Assembly (NCBI GenBank): GCA_002315535.1
Contig: DCHA01000066.1
Span: forward strand, 37,575 to 60,950
Direction: 5' to 3'
From: Firmicutes bacterium UBA1764
GTDB lineage: Bacteria > Bacillota > Clostridia > Peptostreptococcales > Anaerovoracaceae
Length of the DNA: 23,376 nucleotides
The notes under the pieces: generated by a model
Told to the model about the DNA's origin: nothing
What the model saw: the letters and a program-made list of their open reading frames with translations, nothing else
Databases searched by the model: none
Shown here: positions 13,647 through 21,567 of the stretch, in pieces
Position numbering within the stretch: position 1 is the first letter of the stretch
Layout of the letters: every line of letters starts with the position of its first letter
Program-made: the position numbers and the translations under genes

Positions 13647-15614
13647 TTACGCGGTTTTTGCGTTCTTTTTTTGTATCAGCTGAAGAATTATTACCAAGGC
13701 AAGGACACCAAGTCCAATAAGATCTGTAACAGTTCCCGGGATGATCAGCGCAAGTCCGCCGATTATTGATACGATTCTGAGCCATACCGGAAGCTTTGCC
13801 ATGAGGTAGCCCTCCAGAGCCATTGCTACGCAGAACAGTCCGATAATCGATGTGATAATGATTAATATTACTTCAATAGCTGTTGTATCTACAAAAAGCA
13901 TTGCCGGATTCATAGCGAATACATAAGGCACTATAAAGGCTGCGATTGCAAGCTTTGTAGCCTGCACCCCTGTCTTCATAGGATTTGCCTTTGCAATTGC
14001 GGCTCCGGCATAGGCTGCAAGAGCAACCGGAGGCGTAATATCAGCAACGATTCCGAAATAGAATACAAAGAAATGTGCGGCAACCTTTGGAACTCCGATA
14101 GCGATAAGAATCGGTGCGCAAGTTGATGCCATGATGCAGTAATTAGCTGTTGTAGGAACGCCCATTCCCAAAACGATACAGCAAAGCATTGTGAGGAAGA
14201 GTGCTACAAATATTGTCGGGTCGATTGATCCAATGCTCGGAACCATATTACTTACAGAAACTACAGCAGCGATAAGCTTTGATGCAAGGCCTGTTGCGGT
14301 AATACATCCGGAGATAATACCTGCCATGCAGCAAGCAACCGCAACAGTGATTGTGCTGTTTCCGCCTGCTTCAAGAGCCTCAAGGATCTTATTAATTGTA
14401 ATTCTGTTATCCTTATCAAAGAGATTTACCAGGATAGTAACGCCGATAGCAATTGTTGCGGCGGTCTGCATTGTTCTTGTTCCTGATGTAACAAGCCATA
14501 CAAGAACAACAAGAGGCAGCAGCAAATAAATCTTTTTAATAAGCTTCTTGATCTTTGGAAGCTGCTCTGCAGGAATGCCCTTAAGACCGAGCTTCTTTGC
14601 TTCGAGATGAACGGAAATGAAAATTCCGAGGAAGTATAAAACTGCAGGAAGTATAGCCTTTAGCGCAACCTCAGCGTATGTGATGTCCATATACTCTGCC
14701 ATAAGGAAGGCTGCGGCACCCATGATAGGCGGCATAATCTGTCCTCCCGTTGATGCCGAAGCTTCAACAGCGCCGGCAAATTCCGGCTTATAACCGGTTT
14801 CCTTCATCATAGGAATTGTAACGGATCCTGTTGTAACGGTATTACCAACAGAAGATCCTGATACCATTCCGCAAAGTGCTGATGAAATAACAGCAACCTT
14901 TGCAGGGCCTCCGGAAAATCTTCCAACCAGAGCATTTGCAAGCGAAATGAAGAAGGCTGCGATTCCCGTTCTTTCGAGGAAGGCACCAAATATGATAAAT
15001 ACTACGATGTATTTTGCGCAAACCTGAACCGGAGTATTAAGCACGCCTGATGTACTGAAGAACAGTGTGTACAAAACTCTTGTAGGCTTTGTTCCTATTG
15101 CAAAGGTATAGATGAGGAGTGCTCCGGCAACGCATAGAATAGGAATACCAACGCAGCGACGGCAAAGCTCCATCAGAACCAGAATGCCGACAACAGCAAC
15201 AATCATATATACCGGAGTCATCTTGGATGCACTCGTTAATATCATTACAAGGCTGTTATATTTAAGCGCATACCAGAAGAAGCACCCTGCCCCAACAAGC
15301 ATGATTAGAATATCATACCACGGCATGTGGTTCTGTCTAACCTTGTGCTTGCTGATCGGATATGTCAAATAGCCCATCAGGATAACGCATCCGATAAATG
15401 ATGTGATTCTGATTTCCAAAGCGGCTGTGCTGAACAATGTTGTGACAATGCAGTACAGCGAGAATAATACCTTTATAATACGAACAGCAAGGGACCAATT
15501 ACCTGTCCAAAGACGAGTATTTGATTCCTTGTCGTACTTTTTCATTATAGATTGTACGTCGGAGGTGACGCTTGATGCGTCGCCTCCGATATTATTATTT
15601 TTATTAATAGTCAT
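13647..15614 (-). CDS. TRAP transporter fused permease (DctQM, TAXI type)
   Basis: A 655-residue polytopic membrane protein. The N-terminal part (about 45-190) corresponds to the four-span DctQ subunit and the rest to the twelve-span DctM subunit, fused as is normal for TAXI systems. DctM hallmarks include GAFLERTGIAAFFISLANAL, the segment AVISSALCGMVSGSSVGNTV, ASASTGGQIMPPIMGAAAF and LGMGVPTTANYCIMAS. With the binding protein upstream it forms a secondary importer driven by a sodium or proton gradient; glutamate and other carboxylates are known TAXI substrates. The start is uncertain: the ATG at 15614 has no Shine-Dalgarno, and nor does the in-frame ATG at 15545. A strong hairpin (15558-15590) lies between the two, and would be intercistronic if the later start is right. 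Confidence 0.92.
   Translation of the reverse strand: MTINKNNNIGGDASSVTSDVQSIMKKYDKESNTRLWTGNWSLAVRIIKVLFSLYCIVTTLFSTAALEIRITSFIGCVILMGYLTYPISKHKVRQNHMPWYDILIMLVGAGCFFWYALKYNSLVMILTSASKMTPVYMIVAVVGILVLMELCRRCVGIPILCVAGALLIYTFAIGTKPTRVLYTLFFSTSGVLNTPVQVCAKYIVVFIIFGAFLERTGIAAFFISLANALVGRFSGGPAKVAVISSALCGMVSGSSVGNTVTTGSVTIPMMKETGYKPEFAGAVEASASTGGQIMPPIMGAAAFLMAEYMDITYAEVALKAILPAVLYFLGIFISVHLEAKKLGLKGIPAEQLPKIKKLIKKIYLLLPLVVLVWLVTSGTRTMQTAATIAIGVTILVNLFDKDNRITINKILEALEAGGNSTITVAVACCMAGIISGCITATGLASKLIAAVVSVSNMVPSIGSIDPTIFVALFLTMLCCIVLGMGVPTTANYCIMASTCAPILIAIGVPKVAAHFFVFYFGIVADITPPVALAAYAGAAIAKANPMKTGVQATKLAIAAFIVPYVFAMNPAMLFVDTTAIEVILIIITSIIGLFCVAMALEGYLMAKLPVWLRIVSIIGGLALIIPGTVTDLIGLGVLALVIILQLIQKKNAKTA
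15558..15590 (-). other. Large hairpin at the TAXI binding protein-permease junction
   Basis: Minus strand ATCGGAGG, unpaired C, GACGC, loop ATCAA, GCGTC, unpaired A, CCTCCGAC: 13 pairs (one G-T) with one mismatch. It lies 45 bases after the binding-protein stop, inside the annotated start of the permease frame. No T-run follows, so an mRNA-stabilising or differential-expression role is more likely than termination. Confidence 0.75.
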
Positions 15615-15634
15615 TGTTATAAGTGATTGATCGT

Positions 15635-16627
15635 CTATTTGGTTTTAACTGTAATGCCATTTTCAGCGAAGTACTTTGCGGCACCTGCGTGGAATGGAAC
15701 TGCGGTTACGCTTGATGCAAATGCAAGGTCAAGGTCGTTGCCCTTTGCATGAGCATCAGCAACTGCGGCCTTGTTTTCAAAGATTGTTGAAATGAATGTG
15801 TAGATTACATCTTCATCAACGCTGTCAGCAGCGAGAACCATAGCTGCTACTGCTACTGTTGTTGCTTCCGGAGCATCACCGTATGTTCCTGCAGGAATAA
15901 CGTGCTTGCTGTAGTATGGGCTCATAGCAATGAGCTTATCAATATGTTCATCATCAAGGGATACGATGTATGCCTGCTTGGATGTTGAAAGATCTGTGAT
16001 GGAAGTTGTAGGAGCGCCTGCAACTACGAATGCAGCATCAATCTTGTTATCCTTAAGAGATTCAGTAGAATCACCGAAGCTCTGATATACAGCTGTAATA
16101 TCCTTTTCTACGTCAAGTCCGTAAACGCTGAGACAATCAACAGCATTGAAGTATGTACCGGAGCCTGCAGCACCTACAGAAACTGTCTTTCCCTTAAGAT
16201 CAGCAACTGTCTTGATGCTTGGATCACATGTAACAATCTGAACATCTTCCATATATAATGCACATACTGCTGAGAAGCTGTCTACCGGAGTTTCGAAAAG
16301 GCTCTTGCCCTGGTATGCATATGACATAACGTCTGACTGACAGAAGCCAAGCTCAACATCGCCTGCATCGATATCTTCAATGTTTGACTTTGAACCGTTT
16401 CCTGTAATAGCCGTTACATTTACTCCGGTATTATTTGATACATACTGAGCAAGTACTGTACCATATGCATAATAGGTTCCTGCTTCTCCGCCTGTTGCGA
16501 ATGTCAGGTTTCCTGTAACCTTCTTGTCTCCATCATTGCTTGCTGCAGGATCAGATGCCTTGTCGCCACAAGCTGCAAATGCAAAGATCATTGCAAATGC
16601 TAATAAAATTGCTAAAAACTTTTTCAT
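15635..16627 (-). CDS. TAXI-family TRAP transporter solute-binding lipoprotein
   Basis: A 330-residue TAXI-type binding protein. The signal peptide MKKFLAILLAFAMIFAFAAC ends with lipidated C20, followed by a D/S/A-rich linker. The TAXI signature FATGGEAGTYYAYGTVLAQY (48-67) is clear. Other family features are the segment VELGFCQSDV, LKGKTVSVGAAGSGTYFNA, and DAAFVVAGAPTTSI. It captures the substrate outside the membrane and delivers it to the fused permease downstream. AGGAG lies nine bases before the ATG at 16627, and a good promoter is 43 bases further up. The signal peptide is nearly the same as that of the ABC binding protein at 5930-7078, though the folds differ. Confidence 0.95.
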   Translation of the reverse strand: MKKFLAILLAFAMIFAFAACGDKASDPAASNDGDKKVTGNLTFATGGEAGTYYAYGTVLAQYVSNNTGVNVTAITGNGSKSNIEDIDAGDVELGFCQSDVMSYAYQGKSLFETPVDSFSAVCALYMEDVQIVTCDPSIKTVADLKGKTVSVGAAGSGTYFNAVDCLSVYGLDVEKDITAVYQSFGDSTESLKDNKIDAAFVVAGAPTTSITDLSTSKQAYIVSLDDEHIDKLIAMSPYYSKHVIPAGTYGDAPEATTVAVAAMVLAADSVDEDVIYTFISTIFENKAAVADAHAKGNDLDLAFASSVTAVPFHAGAAKYFAENGITVKTK

Positions 16628-16669
16628 GACTTTAATCTCCTATAAATTGTTTTTATTTTTATGTATTGT

Positions 16670-16698
16670 ATTTTAGTATATTGGAACGCAGAATGCAA
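16670..16698 (-). promoter_or_regulatory. Promoter of the TAXI-TRAP operon
   Basis: Minus-strand TTGCAT (16698-16693) and TAAAAT (16675-16670) with a 17-base spacer; start near 16663, leader about 36 bases. The -35 box is the same hexamer as at rplS. Confidence 0.75.
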
Positions 16699-16831
16699 GT
16701 GTAAAATGGAATTATTTTTGAATACAAGGCTAATAATCGTATACAATCAAAAGTATTAAGGCGATTTATTTATAAAACAGAAATTATTACATACATTTCA
16801 ATAAACTTATACCCTATAGACCCCAATACTG

Positions 16832-16860
16832 TTGAAAATTCAGTAAAATTAAAGCATAAT
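16832..16860 (+). promoter_or_regulatory. Promoter of the lipid kinase gene
   Basis: TTGAAA (16832-16837) and CATAAT (16855-16860), 17-base spacer, 52 bases before the ATG. A TATAAT a little further downstream has no partner -35. Confidence 0.6.
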
Positions 16861-16912
16861 AGGCATATAATAATGAATATATTTATTATTTAGGGAAAAG
16901 AGAGGAAAAATC

Positions 16913-17806
16913 ATGAGTAAAAATGTACTACTTATAATTAATCCGGTTGCAGGAAAGCTCAAAGCGAGGGGCGCGCTTTTTGATATTGTAAACAGCTTCT
17001 GCCAAGCCGGATACAAGGTTACAACACAGACCACGCTCAGGCCAAAGCATGCGACCGAACTGGCTGAAAACGCTGCTAAGGATGGATATGACATGATTTG
17101 CTGCAGCGGCGGAGACGGCACGCTTCATGAGGTTGTCAGTGGTGTTCTTAAATCCAATTCGGATATTCCAATCGGATACATCCCTGCTGGCTCAACAAAT
17201 GACTTTGCCGAAGCAGTCGGACTTTCATCTATTCCAAAACAGGCAGCACAAAATATCGTTGACGGAAAAGAGATAAAGCTTGATGTAGGAAGCTTCGGCA
17301 GCAATCAATTCTTTACCTATGTTGCAAGCTTCGGTGCATTCACAAACATTTCATACACAGCTCCTCAGGATCTGAAAAACAGACTGGGCTATCTAGCCTA
17401 CATGCTTGAAGGAATAAAGGATATCACCGAAATTAAAGGACACAAAATAAGCTACTGTGCAAACGGTGAGGAATACAGCGGAAAATATATCTTCGGCGGG
17501 GTTTCAAACACAACCGCAATCGCCGGAGGGATAATAAAAATGAAGAAGAGTCTTGTAGATCTGCAGGACGGAAAATTCGAACTCATCATGATTCACCAGC
17601 CCAAGGATTTAATTGAGCTTGGCGAAATCATCAACAGCATAAGCTTCCAGGACTACAGCACAAATCTAATTGAATTCATGCAAGTAGATGAAGTAAGCTT
17701 CCGTGTACCCAAAAACCTTCCATGGACGCTGGATGGCGAAAAAGGAATTCCTGAGCCGGAGCTGCTTATCAAAAATCACAGGCAAGGAATTACAATAATA
17801 AAATAG
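16913..17806 (+). CDS. Diacylglycerol/lipid kinase, DagK-YegS family
   Basis: A 297-residue lipid kinase of the diacylglycerol kinase catalytic-domain family. Motifs in order: INPVAGK (9-15, nucleotide binding), the glycine loop GGDGTLHEVVSG (66-77), IPAGSTNDFA (90-99), and a C-terminal beta domain ending with WTLDGEKGIP, the conserved DGE. It phosphorylates diacylglycerol or a related lipid with ATP at the membrane face, recycling lipid from cell-envelope synthesis to phosphatidic acid. GAGAGG is seven bases before the ATG. It is transcribed alone, divergently from the TRAP operon. Its last 31 bases overlap the end of the convergent histidine kinase gene. Confidence 0.93.
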   Translation: MSKNVLLIINPVAGKLKARGALFDIVNSFCQAGYKVTTQTTLRPKHATELAENAAKDGYDMICCSGGDGTLHEVVSGVLKSNSDIPIGYIPAGSTNDFAEAVGLSSIPKQAAQNIVDGKEIKLDVGSFGSNQFFTYVASFGAFTNISYTAPQDLKNRLGYLAYMLEGIKDITEIKGHKISYCANGEEYSGKYIFGGVSNTTAIAGGIIKMKKSLVDLQDGKFELIMIHQPKDLIELGEIINSISFQDYSTNLIEFMQVDEVSFRVPKNLPWTLDGEKGIPEPELLIKNHRQGITIIK

Positions 17807-18987
17807 ATTAAACCGTCTTTATATTCAGCGTGAATCTTACCGCCATGGGCTTCGCATATGCTTTGAGCAATTGCAAGCCCAAGGCCGTAGCTTGACTTTT
17901 CGTGGTGAGATTCATCTTTTCTGTAAAATCTCTTAAATATATCACTAAGCTGCTTATCGCTCATCGGATCTGACGGATTTGAAACTGTCAGTACAGCCTG
18001 CTTTCCCTGCTTCTTAAGGGATACCTTTACCGGACTTGTCTTTGAATACTTACCGGCATTATCAAGGAGTATAGACAGCAGCTGTCCAAGTCTCTGAACG
18101 CTGCCCTTAACATATACATCTGCACTGATTTCCTGTTCTATACTTAGTCCAAGCTCAAATAATACAGGCTCAAACTGCATTATTACATCATTAAACACTG
18201 TCCCAAGATCAAGCTTCTCAAAAGTTTGAGACTCGCCCTTCTCCAGTCTTGCAAGATTTAACATATCCTCCACAAGTCCTTTCATCTGATGAGATACAGT
18301 CAAAATATTGTTATTATATTTCTTCTGATCTTCCTCGCTGCAATCATCCATAGCCATCATTTCGGCATTTGTCATGATAACGGTAAGAGGGGTTTTCAGC
18401 TCGTGCGAAGCATCAGAAACAAACTGCTTCTGTTGCTGCCATGAGCTTTCAACAGGCTTTACAACCCATTTTGAAAGAATAAGAGCAAGAACAGCAAATA
18501 CAGCAATGCATGATATGCATACCATCATTGTGATTAATTGAATATGGTCCAGTGTTTCGATCTGGCTTGATACATCAACAAAGGCTATCGTTTGAATACC
18601 CATAGGACCTTGAACCTTCATATACCTAAGACCGTATTCGGAAATAAATCCGAAGTCTTCTTCGGAATTGATGGCAACCTCCAGCGCAGCCTGCATGGAC
18701 TCTGTTTCACTCTGGTCAAAATAACCGCCATAGCTTGTCAAAATCGAATGAGTCTCATCTGTAAGCAAAACAAAATACGGAAGCTGGATGTCATCATTAA
18801 ATCTTTCCAAACGTCCAAATTGAGTAGGACTGTTTACTACTCTGCGCAAAACATCCATTCCGGAGTTTTTAATTGCCGCAGATGTAAGCATGCACACAAC
18901 GCCAAAAACCAGAGCCATCATAAGGCTCACAATAATGATTACCGTAAATACAAATCTTTTTCTAAGTCTTTTAATTTCGGCCTGCAT
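17776..18987 (-). CDS. Two-component sensor histidine kinase
   Basis: A 403-residue membrane-bound kinase. Two membrane spans (about 12-34 and 150-172) flank an extracytoplasmic sensor domain of about 115 residues that I do not recognise. A short linker follows, then the H-box SDASHELKTPLTVI with phospho-acceptor H195, the N-box LLDNAGKYS, the F-box DIFKRFYRKDESH and the G-box SYGLGLAIAQSICEAHGG. The ATG overlaps the stop of the response regulator gene (TAATG), so the pair is co-translated. The natural end IVIPCL lies inside the 3' end of the lipid kinase gene on the other strand. The signal sensed is unknown; the acidic sensor (ETESMQAALEVAINSEEDF) might suggest a cationic ligand. Confidence 0.95.
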   Translation of the reverse strand: MQAEIKRLRKRFVFTVIIIVSLMMALVFGVVCMLTSAAIKNSGMDVLRRVVNSPTQFGRLERFNDDIQLPYFVLLTDETHSILTSYGGYFDQSETESMQAALEVAINSEEDFGFISEYGLRYMKVQGPMGIQTIAFVDVSSQIETLDHIQLITMMVCISCIAVFAVLALILSKWVVKPVESSWQQQKQFVSDASHELKTPLTVIMTNAEMMAMDDCSEEDQKKYNNNILTVSHQMKGLVEDMLNLARLEKGESQTFEKLDLGTVFNDVIMQFEPVLFELGLSIEQEISADVYVKGSVQRLGQLLSILLDNAGKYSKTSPVKVSLKKQGKQAVLTVSNPSDPMSDKQLSDIFKRFYRKDESHHEKSSYGLGLAIAQSICEAHGGKIHAEYKDGLIYFIIVIPCL

Positions 18988-19658
18988 TACTCAATTACTT
19001 CCAAATGGTACCCCAGTTTTCTTATAGCCTCAATTTTCACGTTGGAGCCAATGCTTTGAAGCTTCTTCCTTAAGAAACCTACATAAACCTCAACGTGGTT
19101 TTCAACGGCATCGGAATCATAGCCCCACACCCTTGCAAGAATTACTTCTTTTGAAAGATTCTTTTCCTTACTCTGCATAAGGAATCTCATTACATCAAAT
19201 TCCTTTGCCGATAGTCTGACCGACTTTTCACTACAGATAAGCATTCCGGTCGAAAGATCAAGCTCAGTATTTCCAAATACAAGCTCGTTAACCTCCGAGC
19301 CCTGCCTTCTGAGAAGAGCATTAATGCAAGCAAGTAGCTCCCTCATATCAAAGGGCTTGGTCAGATAATAGTCAGCTCCGGCATTAAGACCTTCAATTCT
19401 GTCTTCGAGACCGGATTTTGCGGTAAGCATTAAAATCGGAGTTGAGCATCTCTTTGACCTGACATGACGAGCAACCTCGTAGCCATTCATCTTCGGCATC
19501 ATAACATCAAGAATGAGCAAATCATATACACCAAGCTCGGCATATTCAGCCCCATCCTCACCATCATATACTGCCTCAACATCAAAACCCTTTTTGGTTA
19601 GCATATCCTTAAGGGAATCGGCAAGCATTACATCGTCTTCAACAATAAGAATCTTCAT
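18987..19658 (-). CDS. Response regulator, OmpR/PhoB family
   Basis: A 223-residue transcription factor. The receiver domain (1-115) has the acidic pair E7-D8-D9, phospho-acceptor D51 (LLILDVMMPKMNG), T79 and K101 (LTKPFD). The winged-helix DNA-binding domain (about 125-223) has LSAKEFDVMRFL and the recognition region VENHVEVYVGFLRKKL, ending AIRKLGYHLE. Phosphorylated by the kinase encoded just downstream, it should control genes that cannot be named from here. GAGGTG lies seven bases before the ATG. A palindrome just upstream could be an autoregulatory site. Confidence 0.96.
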   Translation of the reverse strand: MKILIVEDDVMLADSLKDMLTKKGFDVEAVYDGEDGAEYAELGVYDLLILDVMMPKMNGYEVARHVRSKRCSTPILMLTAKSGLEDRIEGLNAGADYYLTKPFDMRELLACINALLRRQGSEVNELVFGNTELDLSTGMLICSEKSVRLSAKEFDVMRFLMQSKEKNLSKEVILARVWGYDSDAVENHVEVYVGFLRKKLQSIGSNVKIEAIRKLGYHLEVIE

Positions 19659-19676
19659 TAATAATCACCTCTTAAT

Positions 19677-19696
19677 TATCATATATAAATATGATA
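19677..19696. promoter_or_regulatory. Palindrome in front of the response regulator gene, possible operator
   Basis: Perfect 8-bp arms TATCATAT and ATATGATA around ATAA, about 19 bases before the response regulator ATG. It overlaps TATCAT, a possible -10. Binding by the adjacent regulator would be autoregulation, but OmpR-family sites are usually direct repeats, so this is weak. Confidence 0.45.
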
Positions 19697-19703
19697 TAAG
19701 AGT

Positions 19704-19732
19704 TTGCTTAAAAACAACTGAAAGAATATATT
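19704..19732 (+). promoter_or_regulatory. Promoter of the trmO operon
   Basis: TTGCTT (19704-19709) and TATATT (19727-19732) with a 17-base spacer, giving a start near 19739. The leader of about 70 bases would open with the large inverted repeat at 19741-19774. Confidence 0.6.
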
Positions 19733-19740
19733 TTCTTATA

Positions 19741-19774
19741 CTATTATAATATACCTCCCGATATATTATAATAG
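19741..19774. repeat. 13-bp perfect inverted repeat between the response regulator and trmO
   Basis: CTATTATAATATA (19741-19753) and TATATTATAATAG (19762-19774) are exact reverse complements around an 8-base GC-rich spacer. In RNA from the upstream promoter this forms a hairpin at the very 5' end. TATAAT occurs in each arm on both strands, but without good -35 partners. Confidence 0.8.
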
Positions 19775-19809
19775 AAACAAATATAAATAATTAACAACAG
19801 GGAACTAAT

Positions 19810-20484
19810 ATGGAAATCAAACCTATCGCTTTCATGAAAAGCGACTTTAAAACTAAATTCGGAATTCCAAGGCAGGCTGGACTCACTCCGGAGCTGATTT
19901 CAAGAATAGAATTCGAATCAGAATATAGAAATCCGGATGCAATAAGAGGACTCGAAAATTTCAGCCACATATGGATAATTTGGGAATTTTCTGAGAATTC
20001 CAAGGAAAACTGGGCCGCAACAGTAAGACCACCGAGATTTGGCGGAAACGAGAGAATCGGCGTTTTTGCCACCCGGAGTCCATACAGACCAAACAATCTC
20101 GGCCTATCCTGCGTTGAAATTGAAAGCATAGACCTAGAAGCTGCCGGAGGACCATTTATTAACGTAAAGGGAGCCGACCTGATGGATGGGACCCCTATAT
20201 TTGATATTAAACCCTACATCCCGTATTCCGACTGTCTGCCGAATGCAACAAAGGCCTTCGCAAGCAGACCGGATCCAAAGCTCGAGGTAATCTTTCCCGA
20301 CAAGATAGATTTTCCGACAGATAAGCTAGAAACACTGAAAAAAATACTAAGCCTTGACCCAAGACCCGCATATCAAAACGATCCTGACAGAATTTACGGC
20401 TTTGTTTTTGCTGATTACGAGATAAAATTCAAGGTTGACAATAATAAAGTGATTGTAAAGGAGATAGCTAAAAATGCCTATTAA
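19810..20484 (+). CDS. trmO: tRNA (N6-threonylcarbamoyladenosine37-N6)-methyltransferase TrmO
   Basis: A 224-residue protein of the TsaA/YaeB/TrmO family, which uses S-adenosylmethionine to methylate t6A37 in tRNAs reading ACY codons, tuning decoding. It shows the family pattern: IPRQAGL near residue 19, LENFSHIWIIWEFSE near 48, RPPRFGGNERIGVFATRSPY (73-92), RPNNLGLS (93-100), DLMDGTPIFDIKPYIPYSD near 128. The C-terminal third, with DPRPAYQNDP and YGFVFADYEIKF, is the usual extension. AGGGA is six bases before the ATG. The stop overlaps the next gene by 11 bases. Confidence 0.94.
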   Translation: MEIKPIAFMKSDFKTKFGIPRQAGLTPELISRIEFESEYRNPDAIRGLENFSHIWIIWEFSENSKENWAATVRPPRFGGNERIGVFATRSPYRPNNLGLSCVEIESIDLEAAGGPFINVKGADLMDGTPIFDIKPYIPYSDCLPNATKAFASRPDPKLEVIFPDKIDFPTDKLETLKKILSLDPRPAYQNDPDRIYGFVFADYEIKFKVDNNKVIVKEIAKNAY

Positions 20485-21286
20485 TAAGATTTACGAAATC
20501 GCCTTTAGCCCTAATTTTTCAACGGATAAGACCGCAAGAGCCGTTGCAGAAGAAATTGCATCACAGCTCAATATCGAAACATTCTTTGATAAATTTTCCA
20601 CTCCGAAGGACAGAGAGGCTGTCAGAACATACTCTGAAAATGATTTGCTTGTAATTGCTTCTCCAACATATGCAGGCAAGCTTCCAAATAAGATTTTGCC
20701 CGATTTTCAATCGAAATTTAAGGGAAATAATACTCCGGCAGTAGCAATTGTTACATACGGAAACAGGAAATTCGAGAATTCTCTTGCAGAATTAACAGAC
20801 ACATTAAAGTCAAACGGCTTTAATGTAATTGCGGCAGCCGCAATAGTAAACGAGCATTCAATGGCGCATACCGCAGAAAAAAGGCCAAACAGAGAGGATA
20901 TCGACTATCTGAAAGGCTTCGCAGCAAAGATCTCTGAGAAAATAAAATCCGGAAACCTTGCAAATGCCTCGGTTCCGGGTGATTCGGCCGCACCATATTA
21001 CACACCTCTACAGGAAAACGGAGAAAAAGCAGTTTTCCTGAAAGCAAAGCCCAAAACAGATCTTTTAAAATGTGATAACTGCGGCGCATGTGCACGTGCC
21101 TGCCCTATGGGATCAATTAATCCTGATGACTGCAGCGACGTTCCCGACATATGCATTAAATGTCACGCCTGTGTAAACAGATGCACCAAAAACGCAAAAT
21201 ACTTTGATGACGAACAGCTGCTGTCGCACATCAGATATCTTCAGAAAAACTACACAGAAAGAAATGAAAATGAGTGCTTTTTATAG
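20474..21286 (+). CDS. EFR1-type flavodoxin-ferredoxin fusion protein
   Basis: A 270-residue protein with an N-terminal flavodoxin-like domain (about 1-160: SPNFSTDKTARAVAEEIA for the phosphate loop, VIASPTYAGKLPNKI and VTYGNRKFENSL around the flavin) and a C-terminal two-cluster ferredoxin. The cluster ligands are C200, C203, C206 and C210 in CDNCGACARACP, and C227, C230, C233 and C237 in CIKCHACVNRC. Both sets are complete, so two 4Fe-4S clusters are expected. Such proteins are common in anaerobic Firmicutes as cytoplasmic electron carriers without an assigned partner. AAGGAG is ten bases before the ATG, inside trmO. The last codons and stop form the left arm and loop of the terminator. Confidence 0.9.
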   Translation: MPINKIYEIAFSPNFSTDKTARAVAEEIASQLNIETFFDKFSTPKDREAVRTYSENDLLVIASPTYAGKLPNKILPDFQSKFKGNNTPAVAIVTYGNRKFENSLAELTDTLKSNGFNVIAAAAIVNEHSMAHTAEKRPNREDIDYLKGFAAKISEKIKSGNLANASVPGDSAAPYYTPLQENGEKAVFLKAKPKTDLLKCDNCGACARACPMGSINPDDCSDVPDICIKCHACVNRCTKNAKYFDDEQLLSHIRYLQKNYTERNENECFL

Positions 21287-21297
21287 CACTCATTTTT
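21267..21297. terminator. Bidirectional rho-independent terminator
   Basis: AAAATGAGTGC and GCACTCATTTT form an 11-bp stem around an 8-base loop, with T-runs on both strands. It serves the EFR1 gene (plus) and the small membrane protein gene (minus), which end on either side. Its left arm is coding sequence. Confidence 0.92.
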
Positions 21298-21306
21298 ATT
21301 ACGATA

Positions 21307-21549
21307 TTAATACTTGGATAATTCCTCTTCCTCGTCCTCGTCCTCGTCGTCATCGTCTCTAAGGTGGAATTTTTTATTTTCGTCCATTTCAAACATTGGA
21401 CCATAATAATCTTTATTAATCAATTCAGGCTTGCCAATCAGCTTACAAATCCATGGAACTCCGGCCTTTACACCTCTGAAATAGAATACGCCGACCATGC
21501 AAACAAGCATAATCAACACAGCTGCAATTGTTTTTAATGTTGTCAACAT
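21307..21549 (-). CDS. Small single-span membrane protein with a polyacidic tail
   Basis: An 80-residue protein I do not recognise. One hydrophobic span (about 7-24, TIAAVLIMLVCMVGVFYF) is followed by a basic segment RGVKAG, a stretch with GVPWICKLIGKPELI, and an acidic tail in which residues 65-76 are all D or E. The positive residues after the span predict a cytoplasmic C-terminus. GGAG is seven bases before the ATG at 21549, and the gene begins 18 bases after the ppdK stop, so it is transcribed with ppdK. A role in anchoring or modulating the dikinase is possible but unsupported. It ends at the bidirectional terminator. Confidence 0.75.
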   Translation of the reverse strand: MLTTLKTIAAVLIMLVCMVGVFYFRGVKAGVPWICKLIGKPELINKDYYGPMFEMDENKKFHLRDDDDEDEDEEEELSKY

Positions 21550-21567
21550 GTCAATACTCCAATAAAA

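Noticed and set aside
15635..16627. Homology between the two binding proteins because of their near-identical signal peptides
   Set aside because: Similarity stops after the lipobox; one is a sugar-type two-lobe protein and the other a TAXI protein, so this is shared lipoprotein signal style in the organism.
18592..19059. 155-codon plus-strand frame opposite the histidine kinase gene
   Set aside because: Antisense shadow over the sensor region; no start signals.
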